Of a stretch of DNA of 64,000 nucleotides, positions 17,501-26,077 are shown piece by piece; position 1 is the first letter of the stretch, and every line of letters begins with the position of its first letter. This stretch comes from PHAA01 sp022706565 (lineage in GTDB: Bacteria > Bacillota > Syntrophomonadia > Syntrophomonadales > Syntrophomonadaceae). The notes under the pieces were generated by a model. It was given only the letters and a program-made list of their open reading frames with translations. It searched no databases and was not told the origin of the DNA. Where the stretch lies: positions 62,001 to 126,000 of the forward strand of contig JAXGLD010000005.1 in NCBI GenBank assembly GCA_040769385.1, read 5' to 3'. Position numbers and translations under genes: made by a program.

Positions 17501-19039
17501 CTCGATGATTGGTTAAAGAGAATAGACGAGCTGCTCTTACAATTGCCAGAGAAACAAGAGCATTTGGAGAATCTTCGCCACAAAGAAAATACCGTTAAGA
17601 TTCAGCTAATAGAATCTTTGGCACGTAAGCGGTTGATGGAAAATGTTACTGGACCAGAAAGAGCCAGTTTGTTGGCTTGGCTGGACTATATTCGCAGGGG
17701 AGGAAAGGGTACAACCACTAGAACAAGAGAGTATCTGAGGTTAGCACAACAAGAGATAAAGAGGTGCGTAACAGCTATACCCGTGTTTATTATGCCTGTA
17801 GCTAAAGTAATTGAGAATATCGACGTTAGGGATAGTAAGGTATTTGATGTTTTAATAGTTGATGAAAGCAGTCAATGTGATCTTAGGTCCCTGTCATTAT
17901 TGATGCGAGCCAAAAAGATCATTATTGTAGGGGATGACAGGCAGATAAGCCCGACTAGGATCTCCTCATCTGAGAAGGAAACAGAACTAATCGATAAGCA
18001 TCTTTTCAGCATTCCTCATCGGCAAACCTTTGACATGAGAAGCAGTCTCTACGATAAAGCCAAGTTTATGTTCAAGAAACACATAATGCTCAAAGAACAT
18101 TTCCGATGTGTACCCGAGATAATTCAATTCAGCAATGATCTAATGTATGATGGTCAGATCATTCCTTTGCGGGTGCCCAAATATAAAGAACGCATAGAAC
18201 CGCCTGTCAAAGTGGTATACGTTGAAAAAGGGTTCAGGAAGGGCGATACCAATCCACCTGAAGCTGCAGCAATCTTGAGTATGGTGCAGCAATATTGCGC
18301 TGATCCAGCTTATGCAAAGAGAACAATGGGTATAATCAGTTTGCAGGGTGACGATCAGGCTAATCTGATAAATGAGCTCATATATGCCAATTTAGCCAAA
18401 TCGGAAATTGAAACTAGAAAGTTGATTGCTGGCGATGCTTATCATTTCCAAGGCGATGAACGCGATGTCATCTTCATGTCCATGGTAATCGCAACCGAAG
18501 GGGATAAGAGAATCACAGCTTTGACCCAGGAGTATAATCTGCAAAGGTTTAATGTCGCATCCAGCCGAGCTCGGGATGAGATGATTTTATTTCATTCAGT
18601 AAGGTTATCGGATCTTTCTACCAGTTGTGTGCGCCATAGGTTGTTAAATTACTGCAAGAACCCTCATAGAGTATTTGATCTGCTTAATGACGTAAAAGGA
18701 AAATTTGATTCACCCTTTGAAGAGGAAGTATTTAAACTGCTGGTTGCAAAGGGATTCTATACCCGTGTTCAGGTACCAGCAGGTGTAGGTCATAAGCGAA
18801 TTGATTTAGTAGTTGAGGGGTTAGCCAACAGACTAGCTATTGAATGTGATGGAGATGCTTTCCACGGCCCTGAGCAATACGAAGCCGATCTGGAACGACA
18901 GCGAGTACTTGAGAGGGCAGGATGGGTATTTTTCAGAATAAGAGGGAGCCAGTTCTACCGACATAGGGAGAAGTCGCTCATGCCATTATGGAGCAAACTT
19001 GCTGATATGGGCATTGAGCCCCATAGTATAACAACCTAA
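14567..19039 (+). CDS. SF1 helicase with C-terminal Vsr/DUF559-type nuclease domain
   Basis: From GTG 14567 (CGGAGG upstream) this protein has about 1490 residues. Walker A is VVQGPPGTGKSHAIANL near residue 420 and is followed by a long coiled-coil-rich insertion. Walker B is LIVDESSQCD, and later motifs are VGDDRQISP, LKEHFRCVPEI, DAYHFQGDERDV and NVASSRARDEM. The last 110 residues form a very-short-patch-repair-like nuclease (FEEEV, RIDLVV, AIECDGDAFHG, WVFFRIRG). Large helicase plus Vsr-like fusions are known single-gene phage defences (Hhe-like). It opens the restriction island and is followed within 75 bases by mrr. Intact. Confidence 0.88.
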   Translation: MDNLATDKERVINIFQYLKENQMLNYQPISNLASYDYALPETRIVDLLASDSDDIEFEKPEFLLRIRNVKLPTPLSIPKAISAWVSYDTEYELTVKEYLIERIKKPIDLSKAVKNKFEEYKNSGSPHNIPSELQGCIDFSGRQPVLMEYEIVEQKIILEDQPDIYKAVNDFHTDYLRWKAEYNRKSQIKKLHNDMYGKYQRLLIESDKYELLWCFGLLKWNNINRHMFGANLDISFDPASADIIIRKTDAAPKYEDDMLNDIEHENKDIYYRFRSELISTLSTIDCSDYEFCSEYLRNTVHYLDINGTVYEKENDVPDRLHPRLCYSPYLIFRERTATMWVEEFDRIIDHIKEDGTTVPIPLNILVNPELIDQASSDSTAESTVHSDNDDELLFPLPTNEEQREIATRLSRSPGVVVQGPPGTGKSHAIANLICHLLANGQRVLIASQKGHPLKIIKQKMPEKLRNLAVFLGDNSSSSYDETRRSVEYIANVISNPNVDALNKEIDSYRNHWTNISEEIAQTEAYFKRANELDRQTVISSGEEYDSVRAAKWVFDNSHLHGIDDYIDINGNPPLNLSEYQDLIAKLIGMVYADYHQLGLDLPNLDEIPSFAEFERSATEYNIANSRTIEAKRQLEEFNINDQMLKTTSINDDALDIALAKVNSLVNILDKKGIQDKMIPELLQEEAYFSEKLQGLLNSLQGLKELIMEDERHLFTNTVRVENQGVTQQMLRDIEEMLQKNALPNSFLKKMLYASKRYIFEDILVNGSKIDSIDKLQVARGYVSSRLSYETASFNWRSFLDFYGVQHNLQGINLIELNDIIAWLNTLLCARGYLREIEEAIRELGSKKLIANVVLDLEKLNSVKSCILAIQDRLLCLKAEEFFDQLICTLSAKDEQNDVSDYWKTLRNAAYAKDHELWYQNIKEIQRICGLKEDYDKINLLIDRMNSTLPIYTSKLMAAYRSGQVNADDKYLDRFKWKKLDDWLKRIDELLLQLPEKQEHLENLRHKENTVKIQLIESLARKRLMENVTGPERASLLAWLDYIRRGGKGTTTRTREYLRLAQQEIKRCVTAIPVFIMPVAKVIENIDVRDSKVFDVLIVDESSQCDLRSLSLLMRAKKIIIVGDDRQISPTRISSSEKETELIDKHLFSIPHRQTFDMRSSLYDKAKFMFKKHIMLKEHFRCVPEIIQFSNDLMYDGQIIPLRVPKYKERIEPPVKVVYVEKGFRKGDTNPPEAAAILSMVQQYCADPAYAKRTMGIISLQGDDQANLINELIYANLAKSEIETRKLIAGDAYHFQGDERDVIFMSMVIATEGDKRITALTQEYNLQRFNVASSRARDEMILFHSVRLSDLSTSCVRHRLLNYCKNPHRVFDLLNDVKGKFDSPFEEEVFKLLVAKGFYTRVQVPAGVGHKRIDLVVEGLANRLAIECDGDAFHGPEQYEADLERQRVLERAGWVFFRIRGSQFYRHREKSLMPLWSKLADMGIEPHSITT

Positions 19040-19110
19040 CATACAGTCACCTTTTCAGACATTGGACTGATATGTACCGACAAATGTGCAGACAGGATGG
19101 TGAAGCAGTA

Positions 19111-20028
19111 ATGACAATACCCAAATACCATGAGCTATTTCGTCCGTTCCTGGACTGTTTATCAGACGGGCAAAGTCACACGATGAAAGAGGTCAAGGAG
19201 CGTGTGGCGGTTACAATGTCAATCACGGATGAGGATCGGAAAGATTTGCTGCCCAGTGGTAAACAATCGATTTATGATAATCGCCTGGGATGGACGAGAA
19301 CATACCTTAAAAAAGCTGGGTTAATAGATAGTCCAGCACGGGCGTTGTTCGTCATTACTGATGAGGGGAAGAAAGTATTGTCTGAGAACCCCGCAGTTAT
19401 TAACGATGCTTTTCTCAAGAGATACGAGAGTTTCAGAGAGTTTATGAATCCAGATTCGGGCGATGGACCTGATGTAAATGGAGGGGTCTCCGAAGAAACC
19501 CCCCAGGATAAACTGGATAATGCTTTCAAACTGATTCAAAGTAAATTAGCTGATGACCTAATGTCCGAAATAATGAAGCAGAGCCCTGCCTTCTTTGAAG
19601 AATTGGTGGTTAATCTGCTTAAAAGTATGGGTTATGGGGGCGCGGTCCAAGAGGCGGGGATGGTTATCGGAAAGAGCGGAGATGAGGGAATTGACGGAAT
19701 CATCCGTGAGGATAAGCTGGGGTTCAATCTCATCTACATCCAGGCCAAACGTTGGGAAATAGATAAAACCATAGGCAGACCAGAGATTCAGAGATTTGTG
19801 GGCGCGTTAGCGGGGCAAGGAGCCACCAAGGGGCTGTTTATCACCACTGGAAGGTTTTCCAAAGAAGCCTTGGACTATGCCAAGAAGCAGCATACAACCA
19901 AGGTTATCCTGGTGGATGGCTCAATGCTCACTAGCCTGATGATAGATCACAATTTGGGTGTTTCGACAGAGTCTGTGTACCAAATCAAACGCGTCGACAT
20001 GGATTTCTTCAGCGATGAGGTATCTTAG
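19111..20028 (+). CDS. mrr: Mrr-type restriction endonuclease
   Basis: This 305-residue protein from ATG 19111 matches the usual Mrr length. An N-terminal winged-helix domain (ELFRPFLDCLSDGQSHTMKE, then WTRTYLKKAGLID) precedes a PD-(D/E)xK nuclease: FFEELVVNLLKSMGYGG, then SGDEGIDGII and IYIQAKRW with the catalytic D and Q-A-K. Mrr cleaves modified (methylated) DNA and is the type IV enzyme of classical restriction islands. It lies between the helicase-nuclease and hsdR with short gaps, in the same direction. The ribosome site is weak, and TTG/ATG upstream starts would add 13 residues. Confidence 0.9.
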   Translation: MTIPKYHELFRPFLDCLSDGQSHTMKEVKERVAVTMSITDEDRKDLLPSGKQSIYDNRLGWTRTYLKKAGLIDSPARALFVITDEGKKVLSENPAVINDAFLKRYESFREFMNPDSGDGPDVNGGVSEETPQDKLDNAFKLIQSKLADDLMSEIMKQSPAFFEELVVNLLKSMGYGGAVQEAGMVIGKSGDEGIDGIIREDKLGFNLIYIQAKRWEIDKTIGRPEIQRFVGALAGQGATKGLFITTGRFSKEALDYAKKQHTTKVILVDGSMLTSLMIDHNLGVSTESVYQIKRVDMDFFSDEVS

Positions 20029-20057
20029 ATACGACTATTAATGAGGACGGTTGAGAG

Positions 20058-23000
20058 ATGAAATCTAATTTCGAGTTTTTACAGGAGAATTTTTCGGTCC
20101 TGGCGGCACTGGGAAGTAATGCCGAGAACTACCTTTACACAGACGCCAATTCCTGTTTGATCAAATTGGGGATGTTCGGAGAAACGGTAGTCAGCCTGAT
20201 GCTGGAGCTTGATAAAATTGCCCCCCCAGAGTATGACAATACCCAGGCCAACCGAATCAAGCTCCTAAAAAAGGAAGGGCTAATCCCGCAGGATGTGGAC
20301 GATATCTTGTATGCGCTTCGAAAAGCGCGGAATAAAGCGGTCCATTCTGGGTACGACTCCTTTTCTGAATGCCAAACCCTGCTGGAAATGACCTATAATC
20401 TCGGCGTTTGGTTCATGCAGACTTATGGGCAGTGGAGCTATGAGCCGCATGGATATTTTATTCCTGCAGATAACAGCCAACAAATTGATTATCAAGCGGT
20501 GTTGCAGGAAAAGGAAGAACAGATTAGCCTTTTGATGAACCAGCTTCAAATGGTCAAGGCGCCAGAGTCGGTTTCCATCACTGAGCGAGTAAAACGATCT
20601 ATTTCAGCTGCAGAGCAAATGGCCTTATCCGAAAAAGAAACAAGGTATCTGATTGATGCCCAGCTGCGGAAAGTGGGCTGGGAGGTTGATACTCAAAATC
20701 TTAGGTATTCAAAGGGAACCAGACCGCAAAAAGGCAAGAATATGGCCATTGCCGAGTGGCCCACCGATTCGAAAGTGGGGGATCATGGCTACGCTGATTA
20801 TGCTTTGTTTATAGGATTGAAGCTGGTGGGCATTATTGAGGCCAAGCGCATGATCGTTGATATACCGTCAGTCATAGATTATCAATGTAAGGAGTATGCA
20901 AAGTCTATCAAGGCAGAGCATGCAGAATTCCAGATAGGCAGCTGGGGTCAGTATAAGGCCCCGCTCCTCTTCGCTACCAATGGCAGGAAGTATCTTAAAC
21001 AGTTGGAGACCAAGTCGGGGATATGGTTCCTGGATGTAAGAGAACCGCACAGCATTCCCAAAGCTCAGCAAGGCTGGATGAGTCCACAAGGTATTGCTGA
21101 GCTGCTGGAAAAGGATATAGAAAACAGCAATAAATCATTACAGACCATGCCATTTGATCTGCTCCGCGATCCAGACGGACTCAATTTGCGAGAATACCAG
21201 ATAAAGGCCATTGAAGCTGCCGAAAAAGCAGTTTTGGAGGGGAAGCAGGCCGCCCTTCTGGCCATGGCCACTGGAACTGGCAAGACCCGAACCGTGTTGG
21301 GGATGATATATCGCTTCCTCAAGGCTGGACGATTTAAGCGAGTCCTGTTCTTGGTTGATCGCAATGCACTGGGGGAGCAGGCTCAGGATGTTTTCAAAGA
21401 GGTCAAGATTGAAGCCCTTATGACCCTGGACGGCATCTATAACATCAAAGACCTGCAGGACAAGGACATTGACGAAGAAACCAAAATCCATGTGGCGACG
21501 GTGCAGAGCATGGTAAAACGCATTTTATACAATGAGGAAGAAACCATGCCCGCAATATCGGATTATGATTTGCTGGTTATAGATGAAGCCCACCGCGGCT
21601 ACTTCCTGGATAAGGAGCTGGACGATGCTGAACTACTCTATCGTAATCAGGATGACTATATCAGCAAGTACAGGAATGTGGTGGAATACTTTGATGCCGT
21701 CAAGATAGCCCTGACTGCCACGCCAGCGCTCCACACCACCTCTATATTCGGCAAGCCTGTTTTCAATTATACCTACCGCGAAGCGGTTATTGACGGTTAC
21801 CTAGTTGACCATGATGCACCCCATATCATTGCCACCAAGCTGAGCCAGGAAGGCATTGTCTATAAGAAGGGGGAAAAGGTAGCCATCTATAATCCCCTTA
21901 CGGGAGAGATATTGAACAGTGATGATCTGGAAGATGAAATCATATTCGATGTGGACAAATTCAACCGCCAGGTTATAACCGAGAGCTTCAACCAGACGGT
22001 ACTACACGAAATTGCCAAGGACCTGGATCCCGAGGGAGAAGGAAAAACACTGATATACGCGGTTGATGACAACCACGCCGACATGGTAGTGAACATACTA
22101 AAGAAGTATTATGAAGATTTTGGCATAGACAACGACGCCATAATGAAGATCACTGGGAGCGTCGGAGGGGGTAGTAGAAAAAAGGTATTGGAGGCAATCA
22201 AAAGATACAAGAATGAAAAGTATCCTAATATTGCCGTTACCGTGGATCTTTTAACTACAGGAATCGATGTGCCAGAAATAACGACCCTGGTATTCATGCG
22301 ACGAATAAAGTCCCGAATCCTCTTTGAACAGATGATGGGGCGGGCTACCCGCCTTTGTCCTGAAATTGGAAAGACCCATTTTGAGATTTATGATCCTGTG
22401 GGCGTATATGACTCACTTGCACCCGTTAACACCATGAAGCCCATAGTGGCCAATCCTACTGCCACATTTGGTGACCTTTTAAAAGGACTTGAAACGCTTC
22501 CCACTGAGGAACAGTTGAAAAATCAGATAGAAATTATTGTTGCTAAGATTCAGCGGAAGAAAGGTAGTATTACCCAAAAAACGCTACTGCATTTTATCGA
22601 TCTCTCGGGCGGGCTAGATCCTACCCAGTTTATTGGTAGTATTCGGGGCTTGGGTACTGTAGAGGCCAAGGACTACATATTAAAAAATCGGCAGCTCTTC
22701 GAATTACTGAGCGAGGGAAGCTACTATGCGAAACAGCCGCGGATTATATCCGATAAGGAAGACGAACTTAAAGAACACGCACGCGGCTATGGATCTGGTA
22801 AGAAACCGCAGGATTATCTGGATGAGTTTAGAGCTTTCGTAACTGACAATATTAATTCCATCGCGGCTTTGAAGGTGGTTGCCACCCGACCCAAGGAGCT
22901 GACCCGCGAAAGCCTGAAGAGCTTGAAGCTGGAACTGGACCGCCATAATTTCACCGAACAGCAGTTAAACACAGCCTGGAAAGAGCTGAAGAACGAGGAT

Positions 23001-23318
23001 ATCGCGGCGGATATAATCAGCTTTATCCGCCAGCATGCCATTGGATCGCCGCTCATAAGCCATGAAGAACGGATTAAAAACGCGGTCGAACGGCTGAGAA
23101 AGAATCACAGTTTCACTAAAATGGAATTGGGATGGCTTGACCGCATCGAAAAGAACTTATTGCTGGAATCGGTTCTCGACCTCAGTACCTTTGAAACAGG
23201 CTCTTTCAAGTCTTTGGGCGGCTTCACCAAGATAAACAAAGTGTTCCAAAATAAACTGGAGGACATTATACAAGAGCTTAATGTCTATCTGTATGATGAT
23301 GGAGGCAAAATAGCGTAA
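20058..23318 (+). CDS. hsdR: Type I restriction enzyme, R subunit
   Basis: This 1086-residue translocase-nuclease begins with a DUF4145-like helical domain (to about residue 125, ending ARNKAVHSG) and a short coiled coil. The PD-(D/E)xK nuclease follows (ADYALFIGLKLVGIIEAKR, about 245-270). The SF2 helicase comprises ALLAMATGTGKTRTVLG, LLVIDEAHRG, ALTATPAL, LTTGIDVPEI and QMMGRATRLCP, and a helical C-terminus binds the methylase. Together with HsdM and HsdS it cuts unmethylated DNA after translocation. Its stop TAA overlaps the ATG of hsdM by one base, showing tight coupling. The N-terminal DUF4145 domain is also seen in other R subunits of this branch. Confidence 0.95.
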   Translation: MKSNFEFLQENFSVLAALGSNAENYLYTDANSCLIKLGMFGETVVSLMLELDKIAPPEYDNTQANRIKLLKKEGLIPQDVDDILYALRKARNKAVHSGYDSFSECQTLLEMTYNLGVWFMQTYGQWSYEPHGYFIPADNSQQIDYQAVLQEKEEQISLLMNQLQMVKAPESVSITERVKRSISAAEQMALSEKETRYLIDAQLRKVGWEVDTQNLRYSKGTRPQKGKNMAIAEWPTDSKVGDHGYADYALFIGLKLVGIIEAKRMIVDIPSVIDYQCKEYAKSIKAEHAEFQIGSWGQYKAPLLFATNGRKYLKQLETKSGIWFLDVREPHSIPKAQQGWMSPQGIAELLEKDIENSNKSLQTMPFDLLRDPDGLNLREYQIKAIEAAEKAVLEGKQAALLAMATGTGKTRTVLGMIYRFLKAGRFKRVLFLVDRNALGEQAQDVFKEVKIEALMTLDGIYNIKDLQDKDIDEETKIHVATVQSMVKRILYNEEETMPAISDYDLLVIDEAHRGYFLDKELDDAELLYRNQDDYISKYRNVVEYFDAVKIALTATPALHTTSIFGKPVFNYTYREAVIDGYLVDHDAPHIIATKLSQEGIVYKKGEKVAIYNPLTGEILNSDDLEDEIIFDVDKFNRQVITESFNQTVLHEIAKDLDPEGEGKTLIYAVDDNHADMVVNILKKYYEDFGIDNDAIMKITGSVGGGSRKKVLEAIKRYKNEKYPNIAVTVDLLTTGIDVPEITTLVFMRRIKSRILFEQMMGRATRLCPEIGKTHFEIYDPVGVYDSLAPVNTMKPIVANPTATFGDLLKGLETLPTEEQLKNQIEIIVAKIQRKKGSITQKTLLHFIDLSGGLDPTQFIGSIRGLGTVEAKDYILKNRQLFELLSEGSYYAKQPRIISDKEDELKEHARGYGSGKKPQDYLDEFRAFVTDNINSIAALKVVATRPKELTRESLKSLKLELDRHNFTEQQLNTAWKELKNEDIAADIISFIRQHAIGSPLISHEERIKNAVERLRKNHSFTKMELGWLDRIEKNLLLESVLDLSTFETGSFKSLGGFTKINKVFQNKLEDIIQELNVYLYDDGGKIA

Positions 23319-24736
23319 TGAATAATCAAGAGATTGTGGCCAAGCTGTGGAATCTGTGCAATGTGTTAAGAGACGACGGAATCACTTATCATCAGTATGT
23401 GACCGAGCTAACCTACATACTGTTTCTGAAAATGGCTAAGGAAACTGGGGCTGAGAAACAGATTCCCGAACAATACAGATGGAATGTGCTGGTTAAGAAG
23501 CAAGGGATCGAACTGAAAAGGTATTATAATGACCTGCTTAACCATCTTGGTGAAAATTGCACAGGCAGAATTCGGGAGATATATTATGGAGCTCGTTCCA
23601 ATATAGATGAGCCGAAGAACCTGGAAAAGATAATAACCTCCATCGATGCCCTGGACTGGTATTCTGCCAAAGAGGAGGGCTTGGGTAACCTCTATGAAGG
23701 CTTGCTGGAGAAAAACGCCAATGAGAAGAAATCGGGAGCTGGTCAATACTTCACGCCGCGGGTGCTGATCAATGTCATGACCCTGCTTGTTGATCCGAAG
23801 GCAGGCGAGAGATGCAACGATCCCGCCTGTGGGACATTTGGGTTCATGATTGCTGCGGATCGTCACGTAAAAGACCACACTGACAACCTATTCGATCTTT
23901 CGCTGGAACAGCAAGAATTTCAAAAGAAAGAGGCATTTACTGGATGTGAGCTGGTTCATGACACACATCGCTTGGCGCTGATGAACGCCATGCTACACGA
24001 CATAGAGGGGCAGATCCTACTGGCTGACACGCTCTCCAATCAGGGCAAAACATTGAAGAATTATGATGTAGTACTGACCAATCCGCCATTTGGAACCAAG
24101 AAAGGCGGTGAGCGTACCACCCGTGACGACTTGACCTTCCCATCTTCAAATAAGCAACTTAATTTCCTGCAACATATTTATAGGAGCCTAAAGCCGAATG
24201 GCAAAGCCCGTGCTGCAGTAGTGATGCCTGATAATGTTTTATTCGCGGATGGAGATGGAACCTTAATACGAACTGACTTGATGGACAAATGTAATTTGCA
24301 CACTATACTTCGTTTACCGACAGGGATCTTTTACGCCCAGGGAGTTAAGACCAACGTGCTGTTCTTCACGCGTGGTAAAACAGAGAAACATAACACTAAG
24401 GAAGTATGGTTCTATGATTTGCGCACCAATATGGAGTCCTTTGGAAAGACCAACCCTCTGACGGAAAAGCACTTTAGCGATTTTATAGAAGCATATTCCT
24501 CTGAAGATCGTATTAAAGTTCAAGATGAGCGTTTTTCTTACTTTACTCGCGAGCAGATCATAGAAAAGAACAATAGCCTTGATCTAGGCCTTATCCGTGA
24601 CAACGACATTTTGGACTATAATGATTTACAAGACCCCGTTGAAAGTGCGGAAGAAGTGATATCGCAGCTTGAAGAAGCGATTGACCTGATCGAAAGCGTT
24701 GTGAAGGAATTGTATTCTCTTGGAGATGTGCATTAA
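23318..24736 (+). CDS. hsdM: Type I DNA methyltransferase, M subunit
   Basis: This 472-residue N6-adenine methyltransferase has an HsdM N-terminal helical domain (residues 1-125) and the AdoMet domain with DPACGTFGFMIAA (motif I) and TNPPFGTKKGG (motif IV, N-P-P-F). It methylates the recognition site chosen by HsdS and protects host DNA. It overlaps hsdR and hsdS by one base each. All expected motifs are present, so the methylase appears active. Confidence 0.95.
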   Translation: MNNQEIVAKLWNLCNVLRDDGITYHQYVTELTYILFLKMAKETGAEKQIPEQYRWNVLVKKQGIELKRYYNDLLNHLGENCTGRIREIYYGARSNIDEPKNLEKIITSIDALDWYSAKEEGLGNLYEGLLEKNANEKKSGAGQYFTPRVLINVMTLLVDPKAGERCNDPACGTFGFMIAADRHVKDHTDNLFDLSLEQQEFQKKEAFTGCELVHDTHRLALMNAMLHDIEGQILLADTLSNQGKTLKNYDVVLTNPPFGTKKGGERTTRDDLTFPSSNKQLNFLQHIYRSLKPNGKARAAVVMPDNVLFADGDGTLIRTDLMDKCNLHTILRLPTGIFYAQGVKTNVLFFTRGKTEKHNTKEVWFYDLRTNMESFGKTNPLTEKHFSDFIEAYSSEDRIKVQDERFSYFTREQIIEKNNSLDLGLIRDNDILDYNDLQDPVESAEEVISQLEEAIDLIESVVKELYSLGDVH

Positions 24737-26076
24737 TGGCTAAAAAACAAAAATTCTTGGTGGATGAAGAACCATTTAATGTGCCCAGTAATTGGGTATG
24801 GACAACGGGCGCAAAGTTATTTATGCCCATGGAGACAAGAAAACCTAGCGGCAAAACATTTGATTATATTGACATTGATTCAATTGATAATTGTCACCAA
24901 CGCGTATTTGCCCCGAAGGTTGTTATAACCGAAAATGCCCCCAGCCGAGCCAGCCGTGGATTAAAGGCTGGGGATACGATATTCTCTTTGGTCAGACCAT
25001 ATCTTAAAAATATTGCCTACATAGACGAAACATTAGCTCATTGTATAGCTTCAACAGGATTTTACATTTGTAGGCCCTCAAATCTAGCTAATAGCAAATA
25101 TATATATTGGCTAATGACTAGTGGATATGTCGTTGATGGATTAAACGGTTTTATGAAAGGGGACAATTCACCATCCATTAGGAAAGGTGATATTGAAGGT
25201 TATGCTTTCCCATTACCCCCGCTGGCAGAGCAACAACGGATTGTCGATCGGATTGAAAGTCTGTTTGATAAACTCGACCAGGCCAAAGAATTGGTCCAGA
25301 GTGCACTTGATTCCTTTGACACCCGAAAAGCAGCCATTCTGCATAAAGCTTTTACTGGGGATTTAACACAAAAGTGGCGTGAAGAACATGGCATAGGTAT
25401 AGACAGCTGGGAAGAATGTCCGTTATCAGAAGTAAGTGCGGTCAACCCTAAGAGAGTTGACGTAAAAGGACTGTCAGACGAATTAATTGTTACATTCGTT
25501 CCTATGCCTGCGGTTTCAGATGTCTTAGGTATTATTGAAACACCGCAAGAGAAGATGTTGGGAGAAGTAAAGAAAGGTTATACAAATTTCAGGGAAAACG
25601 ATGTTATTTTTGCAAAAATCACTCCATGCATGGAAAACGGCAAGACGGCAATTGTCGGGAAGCTTACAAATGACATAGGTTTTGGATCAACTGAGTTTCA
25701 CGTTCTGAGATGTTCGGACAAGTTAAATAACCATTTCCTGTATCACACACTCAGAAGCCAACATGTCAGGGATGAAGCAAAGGCTGTTATGTCGGGAGCC
25801 GTTGGACAACAGCGTGTCCCCAAAAGCTTCTTGGAAAGTTTTTCGATAAATCGGCCCTCAGTATTGGAGCAGGAAGAAATTGTCCGCATCCTGGATAATC
25901 TCTTTGGGAAAGAGCAGCAGGCGAAAGAGCTTTGCGATGCGATCGAAAAGATTGATCTAATGAAGAAAGCCATCCTAGCCCGTGCCTTCCGAGGGGAACT
26001 TGGCACCAACGATCCCAAGGAGGAAAGTGCGCTAAAGTTGTTAAAGGAAATATGTGCAGAAAGAGGGGTGAACTGA
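24736..26076 (+). CDS. hsdS: Type I specificity subunit
   Basis: This 446-residue protein has two target-recognition domains (about 5-160 and 225-385). Each ends in a conserved helical spacer: IVDRIESLFDKLDQAKELVQ, then FTGDLTQKWR; and VRILDNLFGKEQQAKEL, then RAFRGELG. It determines the DNA sequence bound by the HsdRMS complex; the target cannot be predicted by reading. It overlaps hsdM by one base. Its stop at 26074-26076 lies one base before the proposed start of ptuA, so the Septu genes are attached to this operon. Confidence 0.95.
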   Translation: MAKKQKFLVDEEPFNVPSNWVWTTGAKLFMPMETRKPSGKTFDYIDIDSIDNCHQRVFAPKVVITENAPSRASRGLKAGDTIFSLVRPYLKNIAYIDETLAHCIASTGFYICRPSNLANSKYIYWLMTSGYVVDGLNGFMKGDNSPSIRKGDIEGYAFPLPPLAEQQRIVDRIESLFDKLDQAKELVQSALDSFDTRKAAILHKAFTGDLTQKWREEHGIGIDSWEECPLSEVSAVNPKRVDVKGLSDELIVTFVPMPAVSDVLGIIETPQEKMLGEVKKGYTNFRENDVIFAKITPCMENGKTAIVGKLTNDIGFGSTEFHVLRCSDKLNNHFLYHTLRSQHVRDEAKAVMSGAVGQQRVPKSFLESFSINRPSVLEQEEIVRILDNLFGKEQQAKELCDAIEKIDLMKKAILARAFRGELGTNDPKEESALKLLKEICAERGVN

Positions 26077-26077
26077 A

